Of a DNA stretch of 7,710 bases, positions 1 through 5,428 are shown piece by piece. The stretch's first letter is position 1; each line of letters starts with the position of its first letter. Below the pieces are notes generated by a model. It was given only the letters and a program-made list of their open reading frames with translations. It did not search any database and had not been told where the DNA came from. The stretch comes from Chloroflexota bacterium (GTDB lineage Bacteria; Chloroflexota; Dehalococcoidia; Lucifugimonadales; JAPUKM01): contig JAPUKM010000284.1 of the NCBI GenBank assembly GCA_027295645.1, positions 1-7,710 on the forward strand. The letters run 5' to 3'. Both the position numbers and the translations under genes were made by a program.

Positions 1-429
1 GAGCACGATACGGAGGTCACCGGGCCCATGGAGGTCAAGCTATGGGTCGCCTCCGACGCACCGGACACCGATTTCACGGCCAAGCTGATCGACCTCTACC
101 CGCCCAGCGAGGACTATCCCGAAGGATTCGCCCTGAACATCTCGGACAGCATCTTCCGCATGCGGTACAGAGACTCCTGGGAGAAGCCTCAGACCATGCG
201 CGCCGGAGAGGTGTATCTGGCGACGATAACTCTCTATCCAACCTCCAACCTGTTCGCCAGGGGGCACCGTATCCGGCTGGACATCTCCAGCTCCAACTTC
301 CCTCGCTTTGACGTCAACCCCAACACCGGCGAGCCACTCGGACAGAACACCCGCACCCAGGTGGCCCTCAACACCGTCCACCACAGCGCCGACTGCCCCT
401 CCCACATCGTGCTGCCCGTGGTGGGATAG
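1..429 (+). CDS. CocE/NonD family hydrolase, C-terminal part (5' end outside window)
   Basis: The frame is open from the first base, so the gene begins upstream; 142 residues and the stop TAG (427-429) are visible. The visible part matches the C-terminal beta-sandwich (X-Pro dipeptidyl-peptidase C-terminal domain) of CocE/NonD serine hydrolases. Signs are an opening EHDTEVTGPMEVKLWV-type strand, the core GHRIRLDISSSNFPRFD followed by NPNTGE, and an ending of the NTVHHSADCPSHIVLPVV type. In the family an N-terminal alpha/beta-hydrolase domain carries the Ser-Asp-His triad and cleaves esters, amides or acyl-peptides; that domain lies outside the window, so activity cannot be judged. The ATG at 28 is internal and not the start. 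The next gene begins 49 bases downstream on the same strand but has its own promoter-like element. The family call is secure; the substrate is unknown. Confidence 0.9.
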   Translation, partial: EHDTEVTGPMEVKLWVASDAPDTDFTAKLIDLYPPSEDYPEGFALNISDSIFRMRYRDSWEKPQTMRAGEVYLATITLYPTSNLFARGHRIRLDISSSNFPRFDVNPNTGEPLGQNTRTQVALNTVHHSADCPSHIVLPVVG

Positions 430-441
430 CCGCTATTTGCG

Positions 442-450
442 TGCTAGAAT
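442..450 (+). promoter_or_regulatory. Extended -10 promoter candidate for the EthD-like gene
   Basis: TGCTAGAAT fits the extended -10 pattern TGnTATAAT with one mismatch. It lies 12 bases after the CocE stop and about 28 bases before the ATG at 479. No good -35 is seen at the usual distance, which is tolerated with an extended -10. The predicted transcript would begin near 457 and have a leader of about 20 bases holding an AGGGG ribosome-binding site (467-471), 7 bases before the start codon. Confidence 0.45.
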
Positions 451-478
451 GCCCTCATCCCAAGCTAGGGGCAAACCT

Positions 479-1192
479 ATGGCAGAAAAACAGCTCCTCC
501 TGATGGTCCAGGTGACCTGCGCCCCGGAGCACCTGGAGCCGTTCAACCTCTGGTGCAACAGCCACCTCCCCAACCTGCTGCGGATCCCCGGCTACCTCTG
601 GGCACAACGCTATATGGGGATGGAGGACCCCAGCCGGTTCGTGGCCCTCTACGGCATACGAGGCGAGGACGACCTCCCGAACCTGCTGGACTGGGACGGG
701 CCCAACCTTCATCCGATAGCGAAGGCGGAGTTCGCGGGCTGGCGGAAGCTTCAGGGCCTGTCCGACATCATGCTGAACGTCTACGAGCAGATCATGGGGA
801 CTCCGCTGCACGATCCCTTCCTCCGCTCGGACGGCCCGATCAATGTGACCGCCACGGAGCCCGACCCGGCCCATGAGGAGGAGTGGAACCGCTGGTACTC
901 AGAGTCCCACGTGCCAAACCTGCTGAAGATTCCAGGCTACATCATGGCCGGGCGCTTCCGACTGCTGGAGCACCCCGTCAGCACGAAGGTCAACACCTGG
1001 CCCAGGTACCTGGCCCTGTATGAATGCGAAAGCGAGGCGGTGATACCCTCCCTCCGCGTCGGTCCGGACATGCGTCCCGAGGCCAGGGAGGAGTTCGAGC
1101 TCTTCCGCCGCGACTGGCTGCCCTACACGCGAAACGCCTCGCGGGGCTTCTACAGGATGATCTCCAAGCACTTCGAGTGGACTGATGGCTAG
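479..1192 (+). CDS. Two-repeat EthD-like / dimeric alpha-beta-barrel protein
   Basis: This is a 237-residue soluble protein with no signal peptide or membrane segment. It consists of two homologous halves. Residues 29-39 (HLPNLLRIPGY) recur at 144-154 (HVPNLLKIPGY), a 115-residue period. Each block is preceded by a W/Y-rich helix (FNLWCNS, WNRWYSES) and followed by an FVALY / YLALY strand. The pattern is that of the ferredoxin-like EthD/Dabb fold, in which two units form one barrel, so the protein probably makes an intramolecular barrel. Family members include small-molecule degradation enzymes and accessory proteins (EthD itself belongs to ether degradation); no specific reaction can be assigned. 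The start at 479 is chosen because AGGGG precedes it by 7 bases; the same frame is open upstream to 308, but that part overlaps the CocE gene and looks non-coding. The stop overlaps the stop of the convergent LLM gene. Confidence 0.85.
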   Translation: MAEKQLLLMVQVTCAPEHLEPFNLWCNSHLPNLLRIPGYLWAQRYMGMEDPSRFVALYGIRGEDDLPNLLDWDGPNLHPIAKAEFAGWRKLQGLSDIMLNVYEQIMGTPLHDPFLRSDGPINVTATEPDPAHEEEWNRWYSESHVPNLLKIPGYIMAGRFRLLEHPVSTKVNTWPRYLALYECESEAVIPSLRVGPDMRPEAREEFELFRRDWLPYTRNASRGFYRMISKHFEWTDG

Positions 1193-2142
1193 ACCAGAGG
1201 GCGTATCTCCCTGGCGAAGTACTCCATACGCTCCACGCTTCCCTCTAGGGTGGGGGCGCCGAAGAACAGCCAGATATACCCCACTCCCACCTCTTCAAGG
1301 GCTCGAATGTCGCCGGCTATCTGCTCCGCGCTGCCCGTGAATGTTCTGCGCTGTCCGTCAGGAAGCTGCTGCGCGTTCTTCTCGTCGTACCAGTTTGCGC
1401 CGTAAGCCATCTCCAACTTGGACGGGTCCCTGCCGTACTCCTCGGCATAGCGATGCAGCCGGTCTCGTGCCTCCGAGAGCTGTTCCAGCGTCAGCAGCGG
1501 GAATCGCGGGTTGTTGCCCACCGGAAACCATACATTGCCGAACCGGGCGGCCCGCCGTATCGCTGGCGGGCTCTCCCCCGCGACCCATATGGGCGGATAG
1601 GGCTTCTGGACGGGTTTGGGCTCAAAGAAGATGTTGGAGAACTCGCAGTATTTACCTTTGAAGGTGGGATTGTCGTTCGTCCAAAGCTCTATGAACGCCT
1701 CAAGGTACTCGTTGCTGACGGCCCCCCGCTCATCGTAGGGAGGTGCCCCGATCACCTCGAACTCCTCGCGCATCCAGCCCACGCCGACTCCCAGGCTCAG
1801 GCGGCCCCCGGACAGAACGTCCAGTGACGCCACGGCTTTGGCAGTCTGGATCGGGCCACGGTGAGGAAGGACGGTTACCGTGCTAAGCAGGCGGACGGTG
1901 GAGGTCTGTCCCGCCAGGAAGCTGAGCATCGTCAGCTGCTCAAAGGCCTCGCCGGTCCCGCCGCCGCGGAACTCGCCCGTCTCGCTGTAAGGGTACCGTG
2001 ATCTGACCTCCCGTGGTATGACAATATGATCTCCCACGCCCACATAGCCGAAGCCCAGCTCCTCGATACGGCGGGCCAGAGCAATCATGGTCTCGGGCTT
2101 GGCCAGCGGGCCACCACCAGGTACTCCGATAACATAGTCCAT
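1189..2142 (-). CDS. LLM class F420-dependent oxidoreductase (luciferase-like)
   Basis: This 317-residue protein has the luciferase-like TIM-barrel sequence of the F420-type branch (Rv2161c/TIGR03619-like). Motifs in order: FGYVGVGDHIVIP (residues 31-43), a TVTVLPHRGPIQTAKAVASL strand/helix (88-107), SGGRLSLGVGVGWMREEFE (111-129), a FKGKYCEF segment (161-168) and KPYPPIWVAGES (180-191). The family uses reduced F420 or FMN to oxidise or reduce small organic substrates in the cytoplasm. Length is normal. GGAGGA (2149-2154) stands 6 bases before the ATG. It is the last gene of the minus-strand cluster, starting 28 bases after the cyclase stop, which suggests co-transcription. A paralogue lies at 7292-7710; over the shared C-terminal 138 residues the two are roughly half identical by eye. 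F420 versus FMN use cannot be settled from sequence alone. Confidence 0.9.
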   Translation of the reverse strand: MDYVIGVPGGGPLAKPETMIALARRIEELGFGYVGVGDHIVIPREVRSRYPYSETGEFRGGGTGEAFEQLTMLSFLAGQTSTVRLLSTVTVLPHRGPIQTAKAVASLDVLSGGRLSLGVGVGWMREEFEVIGAPPYDERGAVSNEYLEAFIELWTNDNPTFKGKYCEFSNIFFEPKPVQKPYPPIWVAGESPPAIRRAARFGNVWFPVGNNPRFPLLTLEQLSEARDRLHRYAEEYGRDPSKLEMAYGANWYDEKNAQQLPDGQRRTFTGSAEQIAGDIRALEEVGVGYIWLFFGAPTLEGSVERMEYFAREIRPLV

Positions 2143-2148
2143 ATCAGT

Positions 2149-2154
2149 TCCTCC
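2149..2154 (-). promoter_or_regulatory. Ribosome-binding site of the LLM oxidoreductase
   Basis: Read on the minus strand this is GGAGGA, 6 bases before the ATG at 2142. It lies in the 28-base gap after the cyclase stop, supporting separate translation of a shared message. Confidence 0.75.
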
Positions 2155-2170
2155 AAGGATATCAGTGGAA

Positions 2171-3088
2171 TTAGAAGACGGCGATGGGGTTGACCGGCGA
2201 GCCCGTCCCGCCGATGACCTTCAGTGGATTGATACTCAGCATGAACTCATATCTGCCCTGCTCGGCACACGCCTCGGCGAGGGGTTGAAGCAAAGCGTTG
2301 TCCAGCAAGGCGGTACCGTAGGCAAAGATGGCGCCATGAACCGTCCAGGGGATATCGTACTCGTTGGGATACTCGTCCAGCATGTCCCACCCCAGAATCG
2401 ACAGGTCGTTGTCGCGGATGAAGGGCAGACAGGAGGCGTGCAGGCCGGCGCGCTTTGGTCCTCCCGCCCAGACGCCGCCATGGTCCAGCGCATACGCCTC
2501 GCGTCCGCAGTACACCATCACCGCATCGCCCGGCTCAATCCGCAACCCCTCCTCCTCCACAATGTCGTCCAGCTCCCACCCGTGGACCGGCTCCTCAAGG
2601 GTGACATACGGCTCTCCGCGGTGCTTCGGCACATCCAGGAGCACCCCCCGGGTGAGGATACCGTCGCTCCATTCGTCGATTGTGCCGTACCGGGCCCCGC
2701 TAAAGGTGAGCACCTCGGACGGCTCCCGTCCCTCCCACATGCCATCCTCGTTCCACACGTGGCAGAGGGCGTCGATGTGGGTGGTGGCCGTGCCGTGGTA
2801 GAACATTCCGTAGTAGTCCATGGCAGCGCCGCCGCCGGGAGGCTTGTCCAGCGTCCACATGTAGTGGTGAGCGGGACGCTGGTTCTCCGCCGACGGAGTC
2901 ACCGGAAGCGGCCTGCTCAGTGACACGGTGCGGCCGGTCCTGACCAACGCCACCGCCGAAAGGCGTTTCTCAGCAGTGATCAGATTAATAGCACCAGCGC
3001 CCGCTTTATCGCCCCATCGGCCCCAGTTGCGGTGGTCACGAAGGTAGCCCTCCACCTCCTCCTTGGTCGGAATCTGGCGCTCGGCCAT
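2171..3088 (-). CDS. Cyclase family protein (kynurenine formamidase-like metal hydrolase)
   Basis: This 305-residue protein belongs to the cyclase superfamily (PF04199), whose members hydrolyse amide or cyclic bonds (kynurenine formamidase, isatin hydrolase and polyketide cyclase relatives) with divalent metal. The signature H104-I-D106-A-L-C-H110 matches the HxDxxxH part of the metal motif, preceded by H98-G-T-A-T-T. A second conserved GLH (H217), WDM (234-236) and the ending GGTGSPVNPIAVF fit the larger, roughly 300-residue subfamily. The canonical HxGTH first histidine, four residues before the THxD histidine, is not in its usual place (T100). The start at 3088 is set by GAGAGGAG, 8 bases before the ATG; the frame is open for 80 further codons, but those run over the SDR gene. 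It sits between SDR and LLM oxidoreductase genes. The exact substrate is unknown. Confidence 0.87.
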   Translation of the reverse strand: MAERQIPTKEEVEGYLRDHRNWGRWGDKAGAGAINLITAEKRLSAVALVRTGRTVSLSRPLPVTPSAENQRPAHHYMWTLDKPPGGGAAMDYYGMFYHGTATTHIDALCHVWNEDGMWEGREPSEVLTFSGARYGTIDEWSDGILTRGVLLDVPKHRGEPYVTLEEPVHGWELDDIVEEEGLRIEPGDAVMVYCGREAYALDHGGVWAGGPKRAGLHASCLPFIRDNDLSILGWDMLDEYPNEYDIPWTVHGAIFAYGTALLDNALLQPLAEACAEQGRYEFMLSINPLKVIGGTGSPVNPIAVF

Positions 3089-3096
3089 TGCGGTCA

Positions 3097-3104
3097 CTCC
3101 TCTC
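3097..3104 (-). promoter_or_regulatory. Ribosome-binding site fixing the cyclase start
   Basis: GAGAGGAG on the minus strand ends 8 bases before the ATG at 3088. It decides in favour of this start over longer versions of the same frame that would run back into the SDR gene. Confidence 0.75.
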
Positions 3105-3137
3105 ACATCAGCGAACGTCCCGAATCTGGACGGGGAT

Positions 3138-3149
3138 GTTATCCATAAC
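3138..3149. repeat. Short dyad GTTAT-cc-ATAAC in the SDR-cyclase gap
   Basis: The 109-base gap between SDR stop and cyclase start contains a 5-bp inverted repeat with a 2-base centre. It lies about 50 bases upstream of the cyclase ATG. It could be an operator half-site pair or part of an internal promoter (GATAAC on the minus strand), but no good -35 accompanies it. The rest of the gap shows nothing convincing. Confidence 0.2.
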
Positions 3150-3180
3150 TGGTCCGCCCAAGAGTATCGCGCGGAATCTG

Positions 3181-3236
3181 CTGGTGGCCAGGCCGAACTA
3201 CTGGGCCGCAAAGCCGCCGTCAACCACCAGTTCGGC
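3181..3236 (-). repeat. Two interlocked inverted repeats around the SDR stop codon
   Basis: GCCGAACT (3192-3199) pairs with AGTTCGGC (3229-3236), and CTGGTGG (3181-3187) pairs with CCACCAG (3224-3230). The arms interlock and share two bases, so the two stems cannot both form fully. They span the last SDR codons and the stop. No U-run follows, so this is not a normal intrinsic terminator. It might be chance or an mRNA fold in the SDR-cyclase intercistronic region. Confidence 0.3.
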
Positions 3237-3980
3237 ACCCGTAATGTAGGAGGCCTCATCCGAAGCAAGGAACAGCACAGCGGCGGCCACTTCGTCTCCG
3301 GTACCCGTCCTTCCCAACGGGGTACCACGAACGCTGCCTTCCGAGTGCTTATATCTCTTCAAGAATTCCTTCAACGCCGGATCTGACAGCGACTGTCCCT
3401 TCTGGATAAAGCCCGGAATCACACAGTTGATCCGTATGCCCTCTCTGCCGTACTCAACGGCGGTGTAGCGACTGAAAGCACGGATCCCCCCTTTAGACGC
3501 CACATAGGGCGAGGAGGCTCCAGCTATGCCTACATTGCCGGCGTTTGAGGATATGTTGACGATAGAACCGCCGCCGGCCCGCCGCATCTCGGGAATTACC
3601 GTCCTGGTGCCAAGGAACGTCCCCTTAATATTGACATCGTGGACCCGGTCCCATTGCTCCACCGTGATCTCCTCCAGCGGAGCTCTGACTTGGAAGCCAG
3701 CGTTGTTCACCAGAATATCCAGTTTCCCAAAGCGAGAGACGGCCGTCTCCACAGCGTTGCGCCAGTCCTCCTCTTCTGTGACATCCAGTCTGATAAAGAG
3801 GCATTCTCCCCCGGTCTCATTTATCTCGGCCTCAACCCTGTGCCCCTCATCCTCCAGAATGTCCCCTATCACCACCCTCGCCCCCTCCCTGGCAAAGAGC
3901 CTGGCATCGGTCGCTCCCATGCCAGCGGCGCCTCCGCCAGCTCCCCCGCTGATCAAGGCTACCTTGCCGTCCAGCCTCAT
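3198..3980 (-). CDS. SDR family NAD(P)-dependent oxidoreductase
   Basis: This 260-residue classical short-chain dehydrogenase/reductase converts an alcohol and a ketone using NAD(P). Visible landmarks are: a glycine-rich cofactor loop at residues 11-22 (SGGAGGGAAGMG); D40 at the end of beta-2, favouring NAD over NADP; D66-V; NNAG (92-95); N117; catalytic S144/S145; Y159 and K163 in the YxxxK motif; and the ending ITGAELVVDGG. The glycine loop is about four residues longer than the usual TGxxxGxG. Length is otherwise typical. The start at 3980 has a G-rich AAGGGGG close before it (weak spacing), and homologues of this type begin MxLxGKVAxIxGG. It is the first structural gene after lysR on the same strand and precedes the cyclase gene by 109 bases. 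The substrate is not predictable; 3-oxoacyl or cyclic alcohols are common in the family. Confidence 0.92.
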   Translation of the reverse strand: MRLDGKVALISGGAGGGAAGMGATDARLFAREGARVVIGDILEDEGHRVEAEINETGGECLFIRLDVTEEEDWRNAVETAVSRFGKLDILVNNAGFQVRAPLEEITVEQWDRVHDVNIKGTFLGTRTVIPEMRRAGGGSIVNISSNAGNVGIAGASSPYVASKGGIRAFSRYTAVEYGREGIRINCVIPGFIQKGQSLSDPALKEFLKRYKHSEGSVRGTPLGRTGTGDEVAAAVLFLASDEASYITGAELVVDGGFAAQ

Positions 3981-4142
3981 ATCTCCCCCTTCGCTCCTAG
4001 CGCCACGCTCTGCAACCGCGCAATGATTAGTCTACCCTACGGTCACGGGCAACATGGCCAGCATTGTAGCCCAACCTGTGGCGGGTTCTTCGCCAAATCC
4101 AGGCTTCTAGTGAACGCACCGCACAAGCTGGTGCAGTATAGC
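3981..4142 (-). promoter_or_regulatory. lysR-SDR intergenic region with weak -10 candidate
   Basis: This 162-base gap separates the lysR stop from the SDR start. On the minus strand it holds TACAAT (4063-4068), one mismatch from TATAAT, about 80 bases before the SDR ATG, but no fitting -35, as would be expected for an activator-dependent promoter. Short hairpins (TGGCG/CGCCA at about 4080-4096; GCACC/GGTGC at about 4117-4135) lack U-runs. No clear terminator after lysR is visible, so read-through into SDR is possible. Confidence 0.3.
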
Positions 4143-5039
4143 TTACGCTTGACCTGAAGAAGCAGGTCCAAGGACATCCCAAAGCACTGAGGTGAAGTTC
4201 CTGGCAGGTCCGGAGAGCGTCTTCCCACGGAGGGTCACGATTCCAGCCTGCTCCACTGGAAGAAGGTTGGCGAGGCTGACGATTCCAAGCTCCTTGTAAT
4301 CCTCCTGGTGTATAGCCAAGCGAGGGCCGACCGACACCCCTATTCCCAGGGCCACATAGTGTTTGATTATCTCCATGCTATCCAGCTCCATGACTACCTC
4401 ATATCGTGCACCTCGGCGTCGGAACTCCTGCTCAAGCATCGTCCTTGTGGATGTCCGGGGCCTCATCAATATGAGTGGCCACTCAGCTATCTGATCGATA
4501 GAACTCAAAGGCACGTTCAATAGAGGATGGGCCAGAGGCGTTATGAGAACCCTCTCATACCCGAAAATTCCCTGGAAATCCAGGTCTGCGCTCCTCTCAG
4601 GCCCGGGTACCATCCCAATGTCGACCTCCCCCTCTTCCACCATCTTCAGCACCTCCTGTCGCGTTTCAGATCGGATGCGAAGATGGACGTGCGGATACAG
4701 AGAACGAAAGCTCTTTACGACCTCAAGAAGTGCATGGGGAATGATGTCGTATGTAGAGGCCACGGAGACGGGACCTTCCTCCTCGGCGAGTGATGTCCTA
4801 GCCGCCAGCGCATCTATCTCCTCAACAAGCGGCGTGGCCAAGCGTGCCAGTGATGTCCCCGCTAACGTCAGCTGTATGGGTCGCTTGACTCTGTCGAACA
4901 GCAGGCGGCCCATCTCCTGTTCGAGCTTCTTGATATGCGTCGTGGCTGTGGGCTGACCGATGCCCAACGCCTCTGCTCCCTTCGAGATGCTCCTGAGTTT
5001 CGCGACCGCGTTGAAGGTCCTGAGCTCGCGTAATTCCAT
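4143..5039 (-). CDS. LysR family transcriptional regulator (CysB-like effector domain)
   Basis: This 298-residue protein has the usual LTTR length. A winged helix-turn-helix covers residues 1-60, with the recognition region ISKGAEALGIGQPTATTHIKKLE at about 18-40 and the LFDR turn at 47-50. A linker helix follows, then the periplasmic-binding-protein-like effector domain (about 90-290). The segment ELDSMEIIKHYVALGIGVSVGP (218-239) resembles the CysB/Cbl subgroup. The start at 5039 is chosen because GGGAGG stands 7 bases upstream; a GTG at 5054 in frame lies inside that Shine-Dalgarno region and is unlikely. The gene heads the SDR-cyclase-LLM cluster in the same direction and probably controls it. 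A palindrome over its predicted transcription start suggests autoregulation. The effector molecule is unknown. Confidence 0.93.
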   Translation of the reverse strand: MELRELRTFNAVAKLRSISKGAEALGIGQPTATTHIKKLEQEMGRLLFDRVKRPIQLTLAGTSLARLATPLVEEIDALAARTSLAEEEGPVSVASTYDIIPHALLEVVKSFRSLYPHVHLRIRSETRQEVLKMVEEGEVDIGMVPGPERSADLDFQGIFGYERVLITPLAHPLLNVPLSSIDQIAEWPLILMRPRTSTRTMLEQEFRRRGARYEVVMELDSMEIIKHYVALGIGVSVGPRLAIHQEDYKELGIVSLANLLPVEQAGIVTLRGKTLSGPARNFTSVLWDVLGPASSGQA

Positions 5040-5046
5040 AGGTCTA

Positions 5047-5052
5047 CCTCCC
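5047..5052 (-). promoter_or_regulatory. Ribosome-binding site fixing the lysR start
   Basis: GGGAGG on the minus strand is 7 bases before the ATG at 5039. It overlaps the alternative GTG start at 5054 and so argues against it. Confidence 0.8.
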
Positions 5053-5055
5053 ACT

Positions 5056-5070
5056 AGTATTCGGAATACT
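5056..5070. promoter_or_regulatory. Perfect 15-bp palindrome, likely LysR operator
   Basis: AGTATTC-G-GAATACT has 7-bp perfect arms around one base. It lies between the lysR -10 box and the lysR Shine-Dalgarno site, covering the expected +1 (near 5067). A bound regulator there would block lysR transcription, fitting negative autoregulation. It has the dyad nature of LTTR sites but does not show a T-N11-A spaced on its centre (the inner pair is T-N9-A), so the assignment to this LysR is inference. Confidence 0.55.
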
Positions 5071-5073
5071 GAT

Positions 5074-5104
5074 ATTATACATCATTATATATCTCTTGAC
5101 GCAA
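5074..5104 (-). promoter_or_regulatory. lysR promoter candidate
   Basis: On the minus strand a perfect TATAAT (5079 down to 5074) lies about 35 bases before the lysR ATG. A TTGCGT (5104 down to 5099) is the best -35 but with a long 19-base spacer. A second TATAAT at 5089 down to 5084 has no matching -35. Transcription would begin near 5067, inside the palindrome. Confidence 0.5.
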
Positions 5105-5124
5105 TCATAGCCTGCGCTCATACT
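5096..5124 (+). promoter_or_regulatory. Divergent promoter candidate for the small gene
   Basis: TTGACG (5096-5101) and CATACT (5119-5124) are separated by 17 bases, giving 5/6 and 4/6 matches to the -35 and -10 consensus. Transcription would begin near 5131 with a leader of about 60 bases. The -35 overlaps the minus-strand lysR promoter, so the two promoters may compete or be co-regulated. Confidence 0.4.
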
Positions 5125-5191
5125 GAAACCGAGGGAAATATTACGGCTGAGCCCCACCACACGGCAGGGCCGGCTTGGAGAGGAGGAGGCG

Positions 5192-5362
5192 ATGCTACAC
5201 CGCTTAATAGAGAGGGTTCGTGGGGCCGGAGAGGTATCCGGCTTCGAGGCCTACCTGTCGGACCTCCAGCGCAGGGGGTACACCGGTGTGCCAACGATGC
5301 ACGAAGCCTATCTGGACTATCGGGCTCTCATCCAGCGTGAGAATCCTTACTGGATGATCTGA
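5192..5362 (+). CDS. Small protein of 56 residues, unrecognised
   Basis: The gene encodes a 56-residue charged soluble protein beginning MLHRLIERVRGAGEVSGFEA and ending ALIQRENPYWMI. No signal peptide, membrane segment or cysteine is present. It looks helical and rich in Arg and aromatic residues, with a central block of the form YLSDLQRRGYTGVPTMHEAY. A very loose likeness to YbdD/DUF466 small proteins was considered, but it is too weak to name. Support for a real gene: AGGAGG (5181-5186) 5 bases before the ATG; a plausible upstream promoter at 5096-5124; a strong terminator hairpin starting 27 bases after the stop; and no overlap with a better gene. The divergent position relative to lysR could mean co-regulation. 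The function is unknown. It could be a regulator, a toxin-like small protein or an adaptor. Confidence 0.65.
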   Translation: MLHRLIERVRGAGEVSGFEAYLSDLQRRGYTGVPTMHEAYLDYRALIQRENPYWMI

Positions 5363-5388
5363 TGCACGTAGTCCGGAGCAGCAGAAAT

Positions 5389-5423
5389 AGAGAGAGGGCC
5401 AAGTCAAATCTGGCCCTCTCTCT
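5389..5423. terminator. Bidirectional intrinsic terminator
   Basis: A perfect 13-bp stem (5389-5401 with 5411-5423) closes a 9-base loop. Each arm has the G/C-rich core GGGCC/GGCCC next to an AG/CT-repeat. On the plus strand TTTCT-type U-rich sequence follows; on the minus strand ATTTCT follows, so the U-runs are modest. It lies 27 bases after the small-gene stop and 5 bases after the stop of the convergent phosphatase gene, and can serve both. Confidence 0.8.
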
Positions 5424-5428
5424 TTCTA

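Noticed and set aside
308..478. N-terminal extension of the EthD-like protein back to 308
   Set aside because: It overlaps the CocE gene in another frame and reads as low-complexity Thr/Pro/Ser. The AGGGG before 479 and the extended -10 at 442-450 favour the shorter gene.
2165..2923. Plus-strand open frame of 252 codons opposite the cyclase gene
   Set aside because: It is antisense to a clear cyclase-family protein, has no family-like sequence and no convincing ribosome-binding site. Long antisense frames are expected in G+C-rich genes.
3089..3328. N-terminal extension of the cyclase by 80 codons
   Set aside because: It would overlap the SDR gene by about 130 bases, lacks family features, and the strong GAGAGGAG before 3088 fits the shorter start.
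4043..4228. Minus-strand frame of 61 codons over the lysR 3' end
   Set aside because: It overlaps the lysR C-terminus in another frame and shows no start signal or recognisable sequence.
5204..5407. Minus-strand frame of 67 codons opposite the small gene
   Set aside because: It begins inside the terminator hairpin region, has no ribosome-binding site, and competes with the plus-strand frame that has all expression signals.
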